Source: Helicoverpa zea (Eukaryota > Arthropoda > Insecta > Lepidoptera > Noctuidae). From it: a stretch of 64,000 bases of DNA. Under the pieces are notes generated by a model that saw nothing but the letters and a program-made list of their open reading frames with translations, had not been told where the DNA came from and did not search any database. The position numbers and the translations under genes were made by a program. Positions 12,712 through 24,240 of the stretch are shown here, in pieces (the first letter of the stretch is position 1; every line of letters starts with the position of its first letter). Where the stretch lies: the NCBI RefSeq assembly GCF_022581195.2, contig NC_061469.1:3782001-3846000 (forward strand), in the 5' to 3' direction.

Positions 12712-12945
12712 GCCCATAGAAAACAAAATAACTAGTGGAGGTGCCATAACGGAAAATCTCCTAAGAAACTAGCGCGCCAATATGCGGGCGTGCGAAGGAC
12801 GAGGAACGTTACCGTCTTCTCCCTTTTACGCCTTCCTTGGACCCGACATTTTGTTGTTGTACCAAAAATCGTTGACAGATGGCTCAAAGAACCCGAACGC
12901 CTCGTCAGTTCACGTTACTGATCGTTTAGGTCATGCATACCGTAC
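12712..12945 (-). mobile_element. TIR element, family M (one end missing)
   Basis: The minus strand matches the interiors and one terminus of the elements at 53154-53487 and 63646-63978: the gcgttcgggttc block, an acggtaacgttcctcg block, and the terminus carrying aaataactagtggaggtgcc. The opposite inverted end is not readable. Non-coding. Confidence 0.6.
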
Positions 12946-13371
12946 ATATTTGACCTAGAAGAAGGCGCCTGACCTACCTGCATTATGGTATGTCCGTTAA
13001 TTTTTTATATATTATTTGCTCCTTGGGACACAGGGGGATGAAAAGGATTTATGTTACGGGAAAGGCTTTATACAGGTATTTTATTTGGATTTCACTCAAT
13101 ATAACTGCGGTTTATTTTTATTTGAGAACATATTATGGTTACGGTAGTGTATGGCTTAGTTGATTTGAAATAATGTTTGTTGAGGATTATTTTGGTGGGG
13201 TATTTTGCTGTATAAAAATAGGGGTTGGCCGGAGGGTTCTTTATTTTTTGACATTACTGCACCATGGTTCAGATTGTTTATTTAGGTACTTATATAAGTT
13301 AACAGCGAAAGCTATATTTCACAATAAACGATTCTGTTTAAAATACCGAACTTATTTAAAACTTAGCAGTT
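12946..13371. other. Intergenic, nothing recognised
   Basis: No supported feature. The open frame at 13173-13598 runs across a LINE tail and is not a gene. Confidence 0.4.
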
Positions 13372-13375
13372 ATTG

Positions 13376-13442
13376 TTATTGTTACAGCCTTTTTATCGTC
13401 CCACTGCTGGGCACAGGCCTCCTCTCACATGGAGAAGGAAAA
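13376..13442 (+). repeat. RTE-type LINE 3' region fragment
   Basis: Carries ttacagcctttttatcg, ccactgctgggcacaggcctcc and a cacatggagaagga block. The same order recurs at 23024-23200. This block is common in lepidopteran RTE-clade LINE 3' regions. Confidence 0.55.
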
Positions 13443-13930
13443 GTTAGCAGTAGTTTAGTTTATTTAAAAACTGTATTGCCGCAAAAATTGCTGATACGAA
13501 ACTCAAAAGTGAAGGTCAGAGCCATCTCCAACATGAAACGCCATAGAAAACAGACCGTTAAAAATAAGCTTTTATTCTGCGGAAGTCTGAAACATTAGAC
13601 CCACCCTTCAAAGCCACACAATGTATCAGAAAACGTAAAATAGTAATTTTCTCAGCCATTTCACGCGAGTGCACACTGTCGGATGTTGAGGGTCAGAATA
13701 GCATCGAATATCTGAAATTTACGAGATGAAACTCAACCCTTTTGTCGAAAATCGTTTGCTGTCCGAAAGCTTGTACCTAATAAAGACGTTTGAATGTTCG
13801 GATCTTGTCCGTTTAAGGGTTATTTTCGATTTCGATATAGTGTAGGGATTTTTGACAGAGGGTGTCAAATCTATAGTGGTTTAAGTGTTAAATGATCATT
13901 CCAGATGTATGCTACTGATGCTACAATTTT
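13443..13930. other. Intergenic, nothing recognised
   Basis: No supported feature. Confidence 0.4.
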
Positions 13931-13931
13931 G

Positions 13932-14196
13932 ACGATCTCGATGGCGCAATGGTCATCATGCCGGACCGCCGAACCTGAGGTCCCGGGTTCGATTCCCGGT
14001 TCGGTCGACATTTGTGTGATGAGCATGCTTGTTGGCCGTGGTCTGGGTGTTATGATATGTATTTATAAATATGTATATATGTAGCTATATGTAGTTTATC
14101 AGTTGTGTTAGCACCCATAACACAAGTTAATAAATAACTTACCATGGGGCTAACCGACCGTGTGTGAAAAAGGTGTCCCGACATTATCCCGACATT
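13932..14196 (+). repeat. SINE-1, tRNA-headed
   Basis: The head at 13932-14008 has an A-box-like tggcgcaatgg and a B-box-like ggttcgattcccgg. The body follows with a cttgttggccgtggtctggg block, a run of atatgta units, and the 3' part ccatggggctaaccgaccg. Two more copies lie at 19950-20199 and 62178-62798 (minus). The head resembles a tRNA gene but continues into a SINE body, so it is not a functional tRNA. Confidence 0.8.
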
Positions 14197-14273
14197 ATCT
14201 CTGTACCAAATTTTATTAAAATCAGTTCAGTGGTTTAGACGTGAAAGCGTAACAGACAGACAGACAGACAGGC

Positions 14274-14304
<31 letters not shown>

Positions 14305-14337
14305 GTTACTTTGGCATTTATAATATTAGTAGGGATA
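14197..14337 (-). mobile_element. Helitron-like fragment with (CAGA)n tract
   Basis: Reverse orientation of the block at 23617-23720 (constant text: aatttggtacagagata, the ctaaaccactgaa block, acgctttcacg), with a roughly 50-bp cagacagacaga microsatellite at 14251-14304. It abuts the SINE-1 tail. Confidence 0.6.
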
Positions 14338-15196
14338 CATACTAACAAGTCAAGACTGACAGACTGACACTGGTGTTAACACATATCACTTATAACACTG
14401 AGCGCGTACAAATTGGACTGACAGGCGGAAATTATTTCCTCACATTACTTTTACTTACGTCTGGGGAAAAGAGGAAATCTTTACAAATCCTTAAAATACT
14501 TTTTGAAGGTGAAATTTTGTACCCTTTCTAATATATTATAATAAATGCGAAAATAACACAGGTAGTCTAGAGCCTGAGAAAACATATACTTATTATGGCT
14601 GTAACCTTGGGGAACAAACAGCTAGTACCTATCTAAAAAACTTAGTTAAAGTTTTAACTTGTTTTTTTACCATAATCTGTAAATGGCAAAGTTTGAGATT
14701 CCTATTAAAGTAAAAAAAAATATTTAATCGTCTTTAACCACTCAGATTAAGCTAAGAATAAAATCACACATTGATTAGACACCTATGTCTCCCTCAGTAA
14801 AGATTAAGCCCTACCTACTACTATTATGATTTTTCTGATTTCAAACCACAAAACTATACACCGGAGTTTCATTTTGCAAATACACGCAGATACCTTCAAA
14901 GCAATGACGTGATGGATTGTCTTTTCACAAAATAGGACTCAAAGTCTCTCTGATACAATCCTTAATATTTCACCGGGGACAATTCTGAAGGTTGTTTCGA
15001 TCTATCAATCTGTTCAGGCGCCTAGATTTTCTTACAAACACTGTATTGTCATTGTCAAAGAAGGTTAGATTTTTCTGCTTTGTTCGTAAATCCTTTTGTA
15101 TTTTGAATTTGGAATGCTACGCGTTTCGAAGATGGCAGCTTGAGTGATGATGGGGGGAAAAGACTAGTTCGCTTCAGTTGGTAATATTTATACATA
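14338..15196. other. Intergenic, nothing recognised
   Basis: AT-rich, no supported feature. Confidence 0.4.
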
Positions 15197-15198
15197 TA

Positions 15199-16500
15199 CA
15201 CCGTGACTTTTTAGTCGTCTTATAACGGTAGCCCACTTCATGTATCCAATGACTAGTAAACGTTCATATAAAAAAAAATATTTATGAGATTTGAATAATT
15301 TAAAAATAAAAATTAATTCATGATTATGATGCATGACGTAGATTATAAGAACACCCTGTTGTGAGCGCTGCCCGAATCTTGTATATTGTACCTACTTTCT
15401 ACCGTTTGATACGTAAACATTTTTTTTTCAGTATTTTTCTTTGCACCTATTACACTGGTCAACACAATTTTTGTTTCCTGATTTTTTTTACTGTTATTGG
15501 GTGTTTATATGGCCCTAAGTATGAAAAAAATACTAGGAGATTGATAACAGCTTTACTTTTTTAAATATACAGTTTTCTTATTTTAACTAAGAAATACAAG
15601 AAAATTAATACATATGGTAACAAAATACCTATTCAACACTATCAAATGATCTTTCATAAGATTTCCTTGAATGGACGACTTTAGGTAGACCTCGTTTCAA
15701 ACTCCAGCGGTAGTCTGCCATCATATGCGAGTCCCACCTTCCCTGACAATGCTCTTCCATTTTCCGAATATCCTGGTGAAATCTTTCATCCTGTTCCTCG
15801 CTAAAATCGCCCAGATTTTGTGGGAATCAGTCTAAATGAGAGTATAGGAAGTGGAATTTTAAGCTCATGTTACATCCTAGTTAAGTTCGATAGCATGCAC
15901 TCAACAAGCTCGACATAGTCGTCAGATTTCTTATTACTTAGGAAATGACTTATAACCAAAACAAATGAGCCTCGTGATTTAAATTGGGGTCGTTGAGCAG
16001 AAAATAAATTAGGATATGACCACTTTAGTTCGATTTCCCATGGCTAGTCCAGATTACACAATTTTATTTTAAAGTATTGATGATACGCAATTTTCACACA
16101 TTCCGATGTAGGTTTTCGACATTTTTCAAATATATATTCACCACAAATGTAGCAAAAACAATTTGGATTAAGCGCACAACATCTTCTTGACGTAGCCATA
16201 TCGTAAACAACAAGAAATTATAATTAAGTATCCAACAAAAAACGAAAGTCTAAGTAAAAATAGTGTAAAAGGGTAGTTAGCTATAACTCGAAAACAAAAG
16301 CTGTTAGATAAAAATTGTTACCATATTTCAAAAAAAAAAAAACGTGTCAAATTGAACTAGAAACAAAAAAAAAATTTTTTTTGGTGACCAGTGTTATCTT
16401 AACTAAGTAAGGCTATAAAATTGATAATCGTGTCTAGTAGTATTTTATGTCGGATAGATTGAGTGGACCACCTTTGTAAGACGACTAAAAAGTCACGGTG
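15199..16500. mobile_element. 1.3-kb TIR DNA transposon with TA target duplication
   Basis: Perfect inverted ends of 24 bp beginning CACCGTGACTTTTTAGTCG lie at 15199 and 16500. They are flanked by TA (15197-15198, 16501-16502), the duplication used by Tc1/mariner-type and some other cut-and-paste elements. No DDE transposase is visible. The minus strand carries the decayed gene at 15629-16199. The interior is AT-rich and decayed while the ends are intact, which fits an old element or mobilisation in trans. Confidence 0.75.
15629..16199 (-). pseudogene. Decayed gene of an element-borne uncharacterised protein family
   Basis: I recognise two separated parts of a repeat-associated protein family common in arthropods. 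The N-terminal part starts with ATG at 16197-16199 and reads MATSRRCC, then a Cys-containing CFCYICGEY stretch, and stops at about 16046. The C-terminal part (15629-15868) reads FHFLYSHLD, an in-frame stop, then PQNLGDFSEEQDERFHQD and a QGRWDSHMMADY motif, ending at 15629. These motifs are hallmarks of the family as I remember it; its biochemical role is unknown to me. The middle is scrambled and at least two stops interrupt the frame, so no product is expected. Its place inside matched TIRs suggests the family travels as cargo or as an accessory gene of such elements. Confidence 0.6.
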
Positions 16501-16502
16501 TA

Positions 16503-17195
16503 TATATACATAGTACGTGGTTTTGGGGGTGAAAAACATCCATTACTTTTGCTTTTATAATTTATAAGTAAGGATAGTATTTAGTTAACAGCTTGAAAAC
16601 TGGTATTAAAACGGAATAACTTCATATTTTAATGGCGCTAAAACGTGTTGGTGCATATGTAATGTAATTCTCTAATATAAAACATCAGTGCATTTACCAA
16701 ACTTTTTATGACAGCGTGTTTCTTGGACCATCAGTTTTATATCAGTTTCTTAATGTATCACAATATATTTTGATATGCGACAGGCTCGAGAAGTGGTCTA
16801 TTTAACACTGAAATAATTTTTCAAACCGGATCAGTAATTTTTGAGATTATAGCTTTTTTTTGCTAAAAACACACAAATTCTTCAGCTTTATACCGTAAGT
16901 ATACATTTTTTACCCACCTTTGCTTATCTTTCCCACATTTACCAGCAAAAATATTCACGTTAGATTTCCTACTCATCGAAATTGATTGTAATTTCCATGA
17001 AAACACGTAACAGGCCAGTTTCACCGAGTTAATATAAGAAACGCTTGTGATTTTGACGAAACCTTTAGACCAAGCCGTGGTGAAAGGCTGTGTTAGTGGA
17101 AACATAAGAAAATATGTATTGGGATATTTTTGTTTATACCACGCTTTTGAGTGGAGTGTGTGCTGATCCGTTTTTTGTCTTCTCAGGTATTTATT
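16503..17195. other. Intergenic, one possible microexon
   Basis: AT-rich. At 16884-16892 a strong acceptor (attcttcag) and donor (gtaagt) enclose only 9 nt in phase 1, which could be a microexon of gene A or chance. No other support. Confidence 0.25.
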
Positions 17196-17197
17196 TA

Positions 17198-17350
17198 TTT
17201 ACTAGCAGTTTCACCCGCGTCCCGTGGGAAATACTTGCCCGTACCGGGATAAAATATAACCTATGTTACTCGGGAAGAGTGAATTTTTAAAATAAAAAAA
17301 AAAGGTTATGTAGTTTCCGAGCTTTTCGGTTACAAACAGACTAAAAAAAA
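17198..17350 (-). mobile_element. Helitron-like (Lep1-type) 3' fragment
   Basis: Minus-strand end CTAGT, then the cgggacgcgggtgaaactg stem region and the tatcccggtacgggcaa block, shared with 5783-5955 and 58711-58900. Confidence 0.65.
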
Positions 17351-17730
17351 TGTTCTTTATTATTTATGTACGTTTCATAACCAAGATGTATCTAACAAGA
17401 CTTTCTTTTGTAAATATAAGATTTCAGTTATAGCTAAAACTATATTAGAATCATTGAAATAAATAACATTTTCAATTACGTATTTATAATAATATTATTA
17501 GTTTTGTTCCGAAACTTCATTAAAAATTATTGTTTTAAAACGTACTGACTAAATATTTATACACTAGATAAATATATCTCAGTTTTCAAGACTTTAATAT
17601 TATAACTAAAACTTAAATTATTAGGTCTTAGTTGTTTAGTTGTTTGTAATAAGAGCTATGAATAATTTATTGTTTGTTTGCTTTTTCAAACAATAGTTCT
17701 AGAAAATGATCCACGAATTAAAATAGTCGA
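17351..17730. other. Intergenic, nothing recognised
   Basis: AT-rich, no supported feature. Confidence 0.4.
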
Positions 17731-17732
17731 AA

Positions 17733-17818
17733 TCATCATCATCATCATCATCATCAGCCTATCGCAGTCCACTGCTGGACATAGGCCTCTCCAAGTGCAC
17801 GCCACTGAGATCTATAGT
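17733..17818 (-). repeat. RTE-type LINE 3' tail with (TCA)n
   Basis: On the minus strand gatctcagtggcgtgcactt is followed by ggagaggcctatgtccagca and gtggactgcgataggctg, ending in (atg)n. The opposite-strand copy at 29062-29160 is nearly identical. Confidence 0.7.
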
Positions 17819-18149
17819 CGAAATACTAGCACATGATTCTAATCTAATCTAGTCTTCAATGTGTGGTACATAGAGTACAATTTAGAAAATTCAAGGGCTT
17901 TTTAATAATTTTATTTTTCATTTAGTCAACTGTGCTTATTATTGCTACTATGTGGTGACTTTTGGGAAGACAATTAAAACTTAAGTATATGATTTTCAAA
18001 TACAATGGTTTGTCACAATACACAGCATTTTCAATTAAAAAGCTTTATATGTTTAGTTCAATTTTAAAATAGTTATTTCGGTGTCTATCTAATTTACGCT
18101 GAAAAATAATTTTTGTTAAGTAATAAGGCGATATTTGTAGATAATAGCT
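17819..18149. other. Intergenic, nothing recognised
   Basis: AT-rich, no supported feature. A plausible acceptor at about 17917 opens a Cys/Tyr-rich frame, but no donor gives a matching phase. Confidence 0.3.
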
Positions 18150-18300
18150 GTTTCCCGGCATTTTCATCTACGTTTCGGGGAAATCTACCGAGCAGAATAT
18201 ATGCTACTCGGGGATATTGTAGCTTTCCAACAAAGAATTTTTTAAATCAGTTAATTCGTTTCGGAGCCTCTAGTATAAACAAATAAAAAAATTGTTCCTC
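18150..18300 (-). mobile_element. Diverged Helitron-like fragment
   Basis: Contains gctactcggggatattgtagctttccaac and a ttaattcgtttcggag block, in the order seen in the other Lep1-type fragments here. Ends not readable. Confidence 0.45.
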
Positions 18301-18375
18301 TTTGGTATGTTAGTATACTTAGATAGATTTTTCAGGAATATCAGAACCTCATAATTTCTCTGACTTTCGTTTCAG

Positions 18376-19663
18376 ACAAGCCGATATTCTTTTGTTGGAA
18401 AGTTTGCCCGCTCTACTGCTCACCGCGGCGAACGGATTTGGGTAAGACCTTAATTGTCACACAATATGTTGAACATGCCTTGTACATCTATTGGATATTA
18501 TTTTTAAATTTAGTTATAAGTGTGGTAGGGCCCATTCGTTTTAACGGCAAGTTTTAAAATTGCCAATTTTTGGCAGTTTCATAGATTTTTTAAGAGCTCA
18601 CGCACTGCACTGCAAAGTTTTAGTCGGACGACAGTTGATCCAATAGTTGGAAAGAAATATATTTTTAAGAAAATTGTTAATTAAGTTAAAGTTTTTAGTC
18701 GGTCTGACACCGGTCAAATACCCTGATCGTTATTATGTGCGTACTGCCATTCCTTTCCATACCTACTGATTTATGAGCCCCAACAAACTGTCGGGCGACT
18801 AAAAGTTTGCACTGTGCTCGTAGCCGGATTTTTTAAATATTTTCCTTCAGTTAAATAGATGAAACACTTTACTTATAAAGTCAATAACATTAGACAAGCC
18901 ATATAAGTACTCACTTATTAGATTGTTACTAAGAAATGCGATATTAAATAGATATATTATCTTGCGTTGATTAACTAAATTCCAAATATACTGAAAACCG
19001 CATTAATAAGTTATCATTGTCTAAGTTGTAATTAATTTCCAATTATGATGTTGTTGTTGTTGTATGTTGACCCGGGGGCATTGCTATTGAATTGCTACTT
19101 ATAAACGTATTATTGTTCTCTATAGTGAATAGTTTTGGGGGTCACTGGAGGTTCAAACCCATAAGAAGCTTTCTATTGTCTTTTATTTGCGTATTGGTTG
19201 GGATATTTCAAGAAATAACTTTGGACTACGATTATTAAATCGACACCAATTTCCAGTTATAGCTCAGAGCAAAAATCTACGAAGAATTTATTTAATGAAG
19301 TAAAAACACGGATTCCAAAGTTTGAAATTTTTTCAAAGTCAAACTTTTAGTATTTAATACGGACAGAAATATAAGACCCTTTTCCAAATAAAATTCATAG
19401 TAAATATGTTATTCATTGCAGATGCGGATTCCTTCATCTACATAGAAGACAGTCCATTTCATTTCAAACCTGACGTCTGGATAGAGGACAGCCCGTATCA
19501 TTCGCCGTATCATTACGGCCATTACGTATTTTGCAAACCAATAGGCAATATGACTACGCCTATGCCTACAACTACTACTACCACTACAATGGCAACTACT
19601 ACAGAGGAACCTACTTGGATTTGTGAAGTGTGTAAAAAGAAATGTAACTATCCGAAAAGTTAA
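18376..19663 (+). CDS. Gene A (last two exons): Cys- and Thr-rich secreted-type protein, unrecognised
   Basis: Two exons fit splice signals and phase. Exon 18376-18441 (66 nt) has acceptor gactttcgtttcag and donor gtaaga. Exon 19422-19663 has acceptor ttcattgcag and ends in TAA. Both are entered in phase 1 and the junction keeps the frame open, giving about 101 residues. The first exon encodes a compact Cys motif (FFCWKVCPLYC). The second begins acidic and aromatic (an IEDSP motif occurs twice, then His/Tyr-rich YHSPYHYGHY), continues with a Thr run suitable for O-glycosylation, and closes with a second Cys motif, WICEVCKKKC. A poly(A)-like attaaa lies near 19859. The 5' exon, expected to carry a signal peptide and end in phase 1, was not found, so the model is partial. 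Thr-rich tract plus ICxxCK recalls gene B. I do not recognise the protein; function unknown. Confidence 0.5.
18602..18818. mobile_element. MITE family G copy (inside gene A intron)
   Basis: Inverted ends cgcactgcaaagttttagtcgg-like and cgactaaaagtttgcactgtgc enclose about 217 bp. Five further copies of this family are in the window. It lies in the intron between the two gene A exons. Confidence 0.6.
18819..19421. other. Remainder of gene A intron
   Basis: AT-rich intron sequence ending in the acceptor ttattcattgcag. Nothing else recognised. Confidence 0.4.
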
Positions 19664-19949
19664 AATGATTTTGTTCAGTTCATGCCAATGTTTATGACGG
19701 CTTGCGACTAACTTCCGAGTAGGCAGATGTGGTCTTAAGCCGCTCTGCGTAACGTCATACGGTTTGGCGTGAGCTCTAAATAGTTTAATTTCTGAAATTA
19801 TTTTTTTCATAGCAAGTACAAGATAATTAATTTGTTGAAGGATGTTATAGTTTTGTTAAATTAAAAATGACTTCTTTGATATTTTTTGGTGATTGATTTG
19901 TTTACTACATTATGGACACTACTTTTGATACATAGGTCTGGACACATGT

Positions 19950-20199
19950 CTGGACACATTTTCACACAATGCCGGTTAGCCCCATGGTAAGTTATTAATT
20001 AACTTGTGTTATGGGTGCTAACACAACTGATAATCTACATATAGCTACATATATACATATTGATAAATACATATTGTAACACCCAGACCACGGCCAACAA
20101 ACATGCACATCACACACATGTCGACCGAACCGGGAATCGAACCCGGGACCTCAGCTTCGGCAGTCCGGCATGGTGACCATTGCGCCATCGAGGTCGTCA
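19950..20199 (-). repeat. SINE-1 copy
   Basis: Minus-orientation copy of the element at 13932-14196. The tRNA-like head is at 20120-20199 (B-box complement gggaatcgaaccc) and the tail at 19950-20000. Confidence 0.8.
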
Positions 20200-21386
20200 A
20201 AATGTATGTACATCCTTTCTGAAAGATTCAGAACATTTGGTCGGATTTGATATGAAACTTTCTGACGTTACAAACATGCTTCTCACCACATTTCTAAAGC
20301 CTTGACATTTAGAAAATATTCATAAAGGCTTAGAACTCACGACCCATAACATGTTTAATGCTTACAAAACTAGAATAATTCATAAGCCGACTAATTCGTT
20401 TTGACGAAAACAATAGTTCTAAAGCTTGGAAAGTGCGAAACTTTCCATATCGTATGTATGTCTTCTATCAATCATAGTGCGAATGTGTGAAAGTTGTAGA
20501 TAACTGTGTTAATGACTTTGGTGGTCTTGTAGGCTTTCAGTTTCTTAATGATTAAGTATCCTTTGTTCTTGTTTGAGTGATTATATAATTATATTTAAGT
20601 TTCCTGGTGGCTGTAGTATGAGTGATGCTTATAATTTGGGTTAGTTTTCGCGTAAGTTTGTACAATCCTGTATGGTTTATCCTGTTAGGCTTTCACGCAT
20701 ACCTAACTGCTGAACAACTTTTAATGTTTGGCAGAAAAATAGTCTAGAAGAGTTATTCCCGCTTTGTCATTAGTTCCGTTTGGTCACCAATTAATTTTTT
20801 CACACACCAGTTCCCGCTTCGTCATTTGGGCAAAAAAAATAAAGGCTTACTTTTTGTCAGTAAGCGAAAAGAAGATCCCTAGGGATTGTGGTGGAACAGC
20901 GGTTAATAGCTAGGCCAATTAATTGTTCAATTTTCTTGCATATAAAATTATGTTTCCAAATAACTGGAGACAAGAATAGAATAGAATAGAATATAATATT
21001 TTTTATTGTACACTAATAACAAACATAGAAGAACAAACAAGTAGTAGACGAGTACAATAGGCGGTGTTATCACTAAAAGCGATCTCTTCCAGACAACCTT
21101 TGGATGGAGAGATCTGTGAAGAAGACTGTTTATCTATCAAATATCAAATATCTGAAAAATCCTAGAAATAACTGATTTTACAATTTTGAAATCGTCATTA
21201 GGTCTTTTTATGTTAGTCACGAAGCGAATGTGAATGGAGGGAAAGTGTTCTCATTATGAATGGGAGTAATTTTGTATGGTAGGGATGAATACCCCTAGAG
21301 AATGTTTTTTATGCCATGTAATAGACCCTTAGGTCGTCTCTAAAGTCTTCTCACTTACGAGCCGGTTTGGAAAGGATAAGAGTCCT
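20200..21386. other. Intergenic with (GAATA)n-type tail
   Basis: AT-rich. At 20974-20993 a gaatagaatagaata tract is followed by ttttttattgtacac, a pattern repeated near 37300-37330. This suggests reversed tails of a LINE family ending in short tandem repeats. No gene seen. Confidence 0.4.
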
Positions 21387-21523
21387 CACAGTTTGCAGAC
21401 TAAACTGTTGGTCAATTATCAAGAATCCCATTAAACTTTTCAGTCGGCTCATAGTCATAATGTGCACACTATCATACTTCTTCGTACCTACTGATTGAAA
21501 GCCGACTAAAAGTTTGCAGTTGC
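21387..21523. mobile_element. MITE family G copy
   Basis: Ends cagtttgcagactaaactg and gccgactaaaagtttgcag, with an internal ctcatagtcataatgtgc block shared with 18602-18818 and 33112-33305. Confidence 0.55.
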
Positions 21524-23020
21524 TTAGATTTCTTATCCCTTAGATTTCTATGGCGCGTTACATACTCAGAATTAGCGACGACATCGCAGTTCCCATAAAA
21601 CGTATACTTACCTTACTTTAGTTGAAAAACGCTGCCGCCCTGGTGTAATATGTAAATAAATATAAAATAAAGGTTAGTCATGTAGGTATACACACATGTA
21701 TGATAATTAATGAATGAAGAATGGATCCTATGTAACTGTGGCCAGCCCATTAAAATAAAAATAGATATGTAAATGAAAATCTTACTTTCACTGATAAACC
21801 TGTAGCACAGGTAACAAGTAAATAAACTGGTGTTTATGTACTTATTTCACTTAACTACAGATTATCTAGGATTAAGTAAAACTTCCTTGAAGCAAGTTTT
21901 TATTATGTAACAGTTGAAGTTGTAAACGCCTATAGTACGTAGAGGTTAATACGTAATTATCTACACTTAATGTCGGTTGTAGCCATAGCGTTAGAAAGGT
22001 TCCGTATTATCTAGCCTGAAACAGCAAAGAATCACGTTTGTTGTAAGGGAGCCATACAATATTTATTTTATTCTAATTTTCAGTGCTGTCTAAGTAGCTA
22101 TCAAAGTTTATAATATAGGCACTGGTTGGTGACAGACAGACGGAAAAACAGACAGCGACGTTTTAGTAAAACTCAAAAATGGTTACCTATTTGGAATTTA
22201 AATACCAAAAAAGTAGTCAGAGTAGATCTATAAATAACTTTGCTGTTTATCAAGTTCCCGAAACTGGAAACGATTTCCCACACAAACTTACCTACGTACT
22301 TGTTTATCCTTAACTTTTTTACAAAGTAGGGTTGAAATCTAAACGTATTTTCGATAGTTCAATCGTTTAGAAGGTTTTACTAAAGCTGCGTAGGAGGACT
22401 AGGACTTTAGGTAATAGATATGATATTAAAAGTTTTTGGACGTAAAAAAAAATATTCGTGATTCAAGCCCTGTTTTTTGTCCGATAAGTAGGTAAAAAAT
22501 ATTCAGTTTGAAAAAATTGTCTGTGAAAGATTTTTCTTGGAAAAGTTTTTAGTTTATTATTTTATTTTGATTCTTTGGTCGTTGTTTATTGTTTAAGGTA
22601 ACTCGATATGTAGCAAAGTCAACACAAGATATTAAGAATATTGGTATTTCTTTTTGAAATATCAACATTATCGGGTACATAGGTACTTTCGACTATCATT
22701 AAGTATACATAGTTTGGATTATCGTATGAGCAATCTACATGAAGAAAAGATATACTATTTATTGCTTTGCTTCAAACCAAGTAAGTGACCCTAATTTACT
22801 GCCCCCGCATGTAACTGCAATCGACTTCATAAAGACAATCAAACGAGCGTTTTGTGTAATAAACAGGGATCAGGGCAGCAATTTGTTCACGAAACATTTA
22901 TTGGTTGCTATAAACCACAGTAATAGAAAATAAACGTAGGTAGGTGCCTAAGCTGTTGTATATCGAAGATAGTGGGAATTTTACGTAATAGTGGAGTTTT
23001 TAGTTAGTGCAAATCCCTCA
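21524..23020. other. Intergenic, nothing recognised
   Basis: AT-rich. The open frame at 22739-22933 contains a possible donor (caagtaagtg) after 14 codons, but it is in phase 0 and without a convincing promoter, so it is not called. Confidence 0.35.
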
Positions 23021-23023
23021 TAC

Positions 23024-23205
23024 TGTTACTGTTACAGCCTTTTTATCCCACTGCTCGGCACAGGCCTCCTCTCACGCGCAGAAGGATTGATCATTAATGA
23101 CCACGCTTACTCAGTGCGGGTTGGTGACTTCAGACTATATATAGTCCAGGTTTCCTCAAGATGTTTTCCTTCACCTTACGTCCCACATAGCCACTTCGTT
23201 TCCCC
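23024..23205 (+). repeat. RTE-type LINE 3' region
   Basis: The blocks ttacagcctttttatccc, gcacaggcctcctctcac, the gcgggttggtgacttcag block, and ttcctcaagatgttttcctt occur in order. This is a longer copy of the fragment at 13376-13442. Confidence 0.65.
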
Positions 23206-23616
23206 ATACGCTGGAGTTATGCGGGGTCCTTTTTTCGCTTGATAAATAAGTATAGGATCCGTAATACGTAAAAGGTGTACTTGACTAATGAGGGTCTTAT
23301 AAATCTCATAAAATATGTTAGATAGTAAATAAGATTTTTTAAGCTTCTATTACTTTTTCTGTGATATTTTTAATTAAATTACTTATGAGAAAGTATGTAC
23401 CAACATGTGTTGACAAAAATACAAGGAGGTTACACATCCAGCTTAAAAGATTTCCTATTCATTAACGTAGGTATTTTTACATAATATTTTACACGTAATC
23501 CTCCAAAATTCACAACACGGCACGTAACCTTTCACGAAAACCAATCCACCATAATTTTTACCACCTACACATTTAATCCCGATTCTATATAAGATCTCAA
23601 AATCTATCCCTATCCC
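23206..23616. other. Intergenic, nothing recognised
   Basis: AT-rich, no supported feature. Confidence 0.4.
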
Positions 23617-23836
23617 TACCAATATTATAAATGCGAAAGTAATTCTGTCTATCTGTCTGTCTGTTACGCTTTCACGTCTAAACCACTGAATTGATTTTAA
23701 TAAAATTTGGTACAGAGATAGAGTTGACCTTGAGAGAGAACATAGGATAGTTTTCATCCCGGACTTTTGAAGACTTCTCTTGGAAACGCGATATAACCGA
23801 ACTCGAAGCGGGCGAAGCCGCGGGCGGAAGCTAGTT
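23617..23836 (+). mobile_element. Non-autonomous Helitron (Lep1-type)
   Basis: The best-preserved copy in the window. It carries tctgtctatctgtctgtctg, acgctttcacgtctaaacca, a ttggtacagagatag block, and the 3' end cgggcgaagccgcgggcgga followed by agctagt at 23829-23835. The terminal GC-rich hairpin plus CTAGT matches lepidopteran non-autonomous Helitrons. It has no TIRs and no target duplication, as expected for rolling-circle elements. Confidence 0.75.
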
Positions 23837-24240
23837 CTTTATACGAGGGGTGATCCAAAAGTAATGATAATTGATAATAAACAATGTGAATAATGGTATT
23901 AAAAAAATATATTTTTCAACATAGTCTCCTAATAAGTCAATACACTTGGTCCATCTTTTTGCTAAACCAAGAATTCCTTTAAAAAAAAAATCTTTACTCT
24001 GACTCTCCAAAAATTCTTCAACTGCAGCCATCACTTCGTTGTTGTCTTCAAATTTCTTGCCTCGCAGTTGTTCTTTGAGCCGAGGAAAGAGATAAAAGTC
24101 ACTGGGGGCCAAATCTGGGGAATAGAGTGGGTGTTCGAGTATTTCGAACCCGGATTCTTGGATGGCAGTCATCGCAACTGCGGCTTTGTGAGACGGAGCG
24201 TTGTCTTGATGGAACAACACACCTGCTCGCAGTCTGATGA
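23831..24240 (-). pseudogene. Mariner transposase, C-terminal remnant
   Basis: Reads from about 24240 leftwards with an open frame. It contains a LFHQDNAPSH block with the second catalytic Asp, then YSPDLAPSDFYLF with the third Asp of the D,D34D triad, then a KEQLRGKKF segment typical of mariner C-termini. The N-terminal helix-turn-helix region and the first Asp are missing. An in-frame stop lies just upstream at about 24258-24260, and the frame runs on through the left TIR. No active enzyme is expected. Confidence 0.8.

Noticed and set aside
13935..14008. tRNA-like sequences here and at 20120-20199, 42971-43040, 62340-62400 and 62740-62798
   Set aside because: A/B boxes are clear, but every case continues into a SINE body and has relatives in the window. 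No complete independent cloverleaf with a discrete end was seen.
19409..19810. 133-codon minus-strand frame opposite gene A exon 3
   Set aside because: The plus strand has an acceptor, consistent phase, low-complexity Thr coding and a stop; the minus frame shows no splice or start context.
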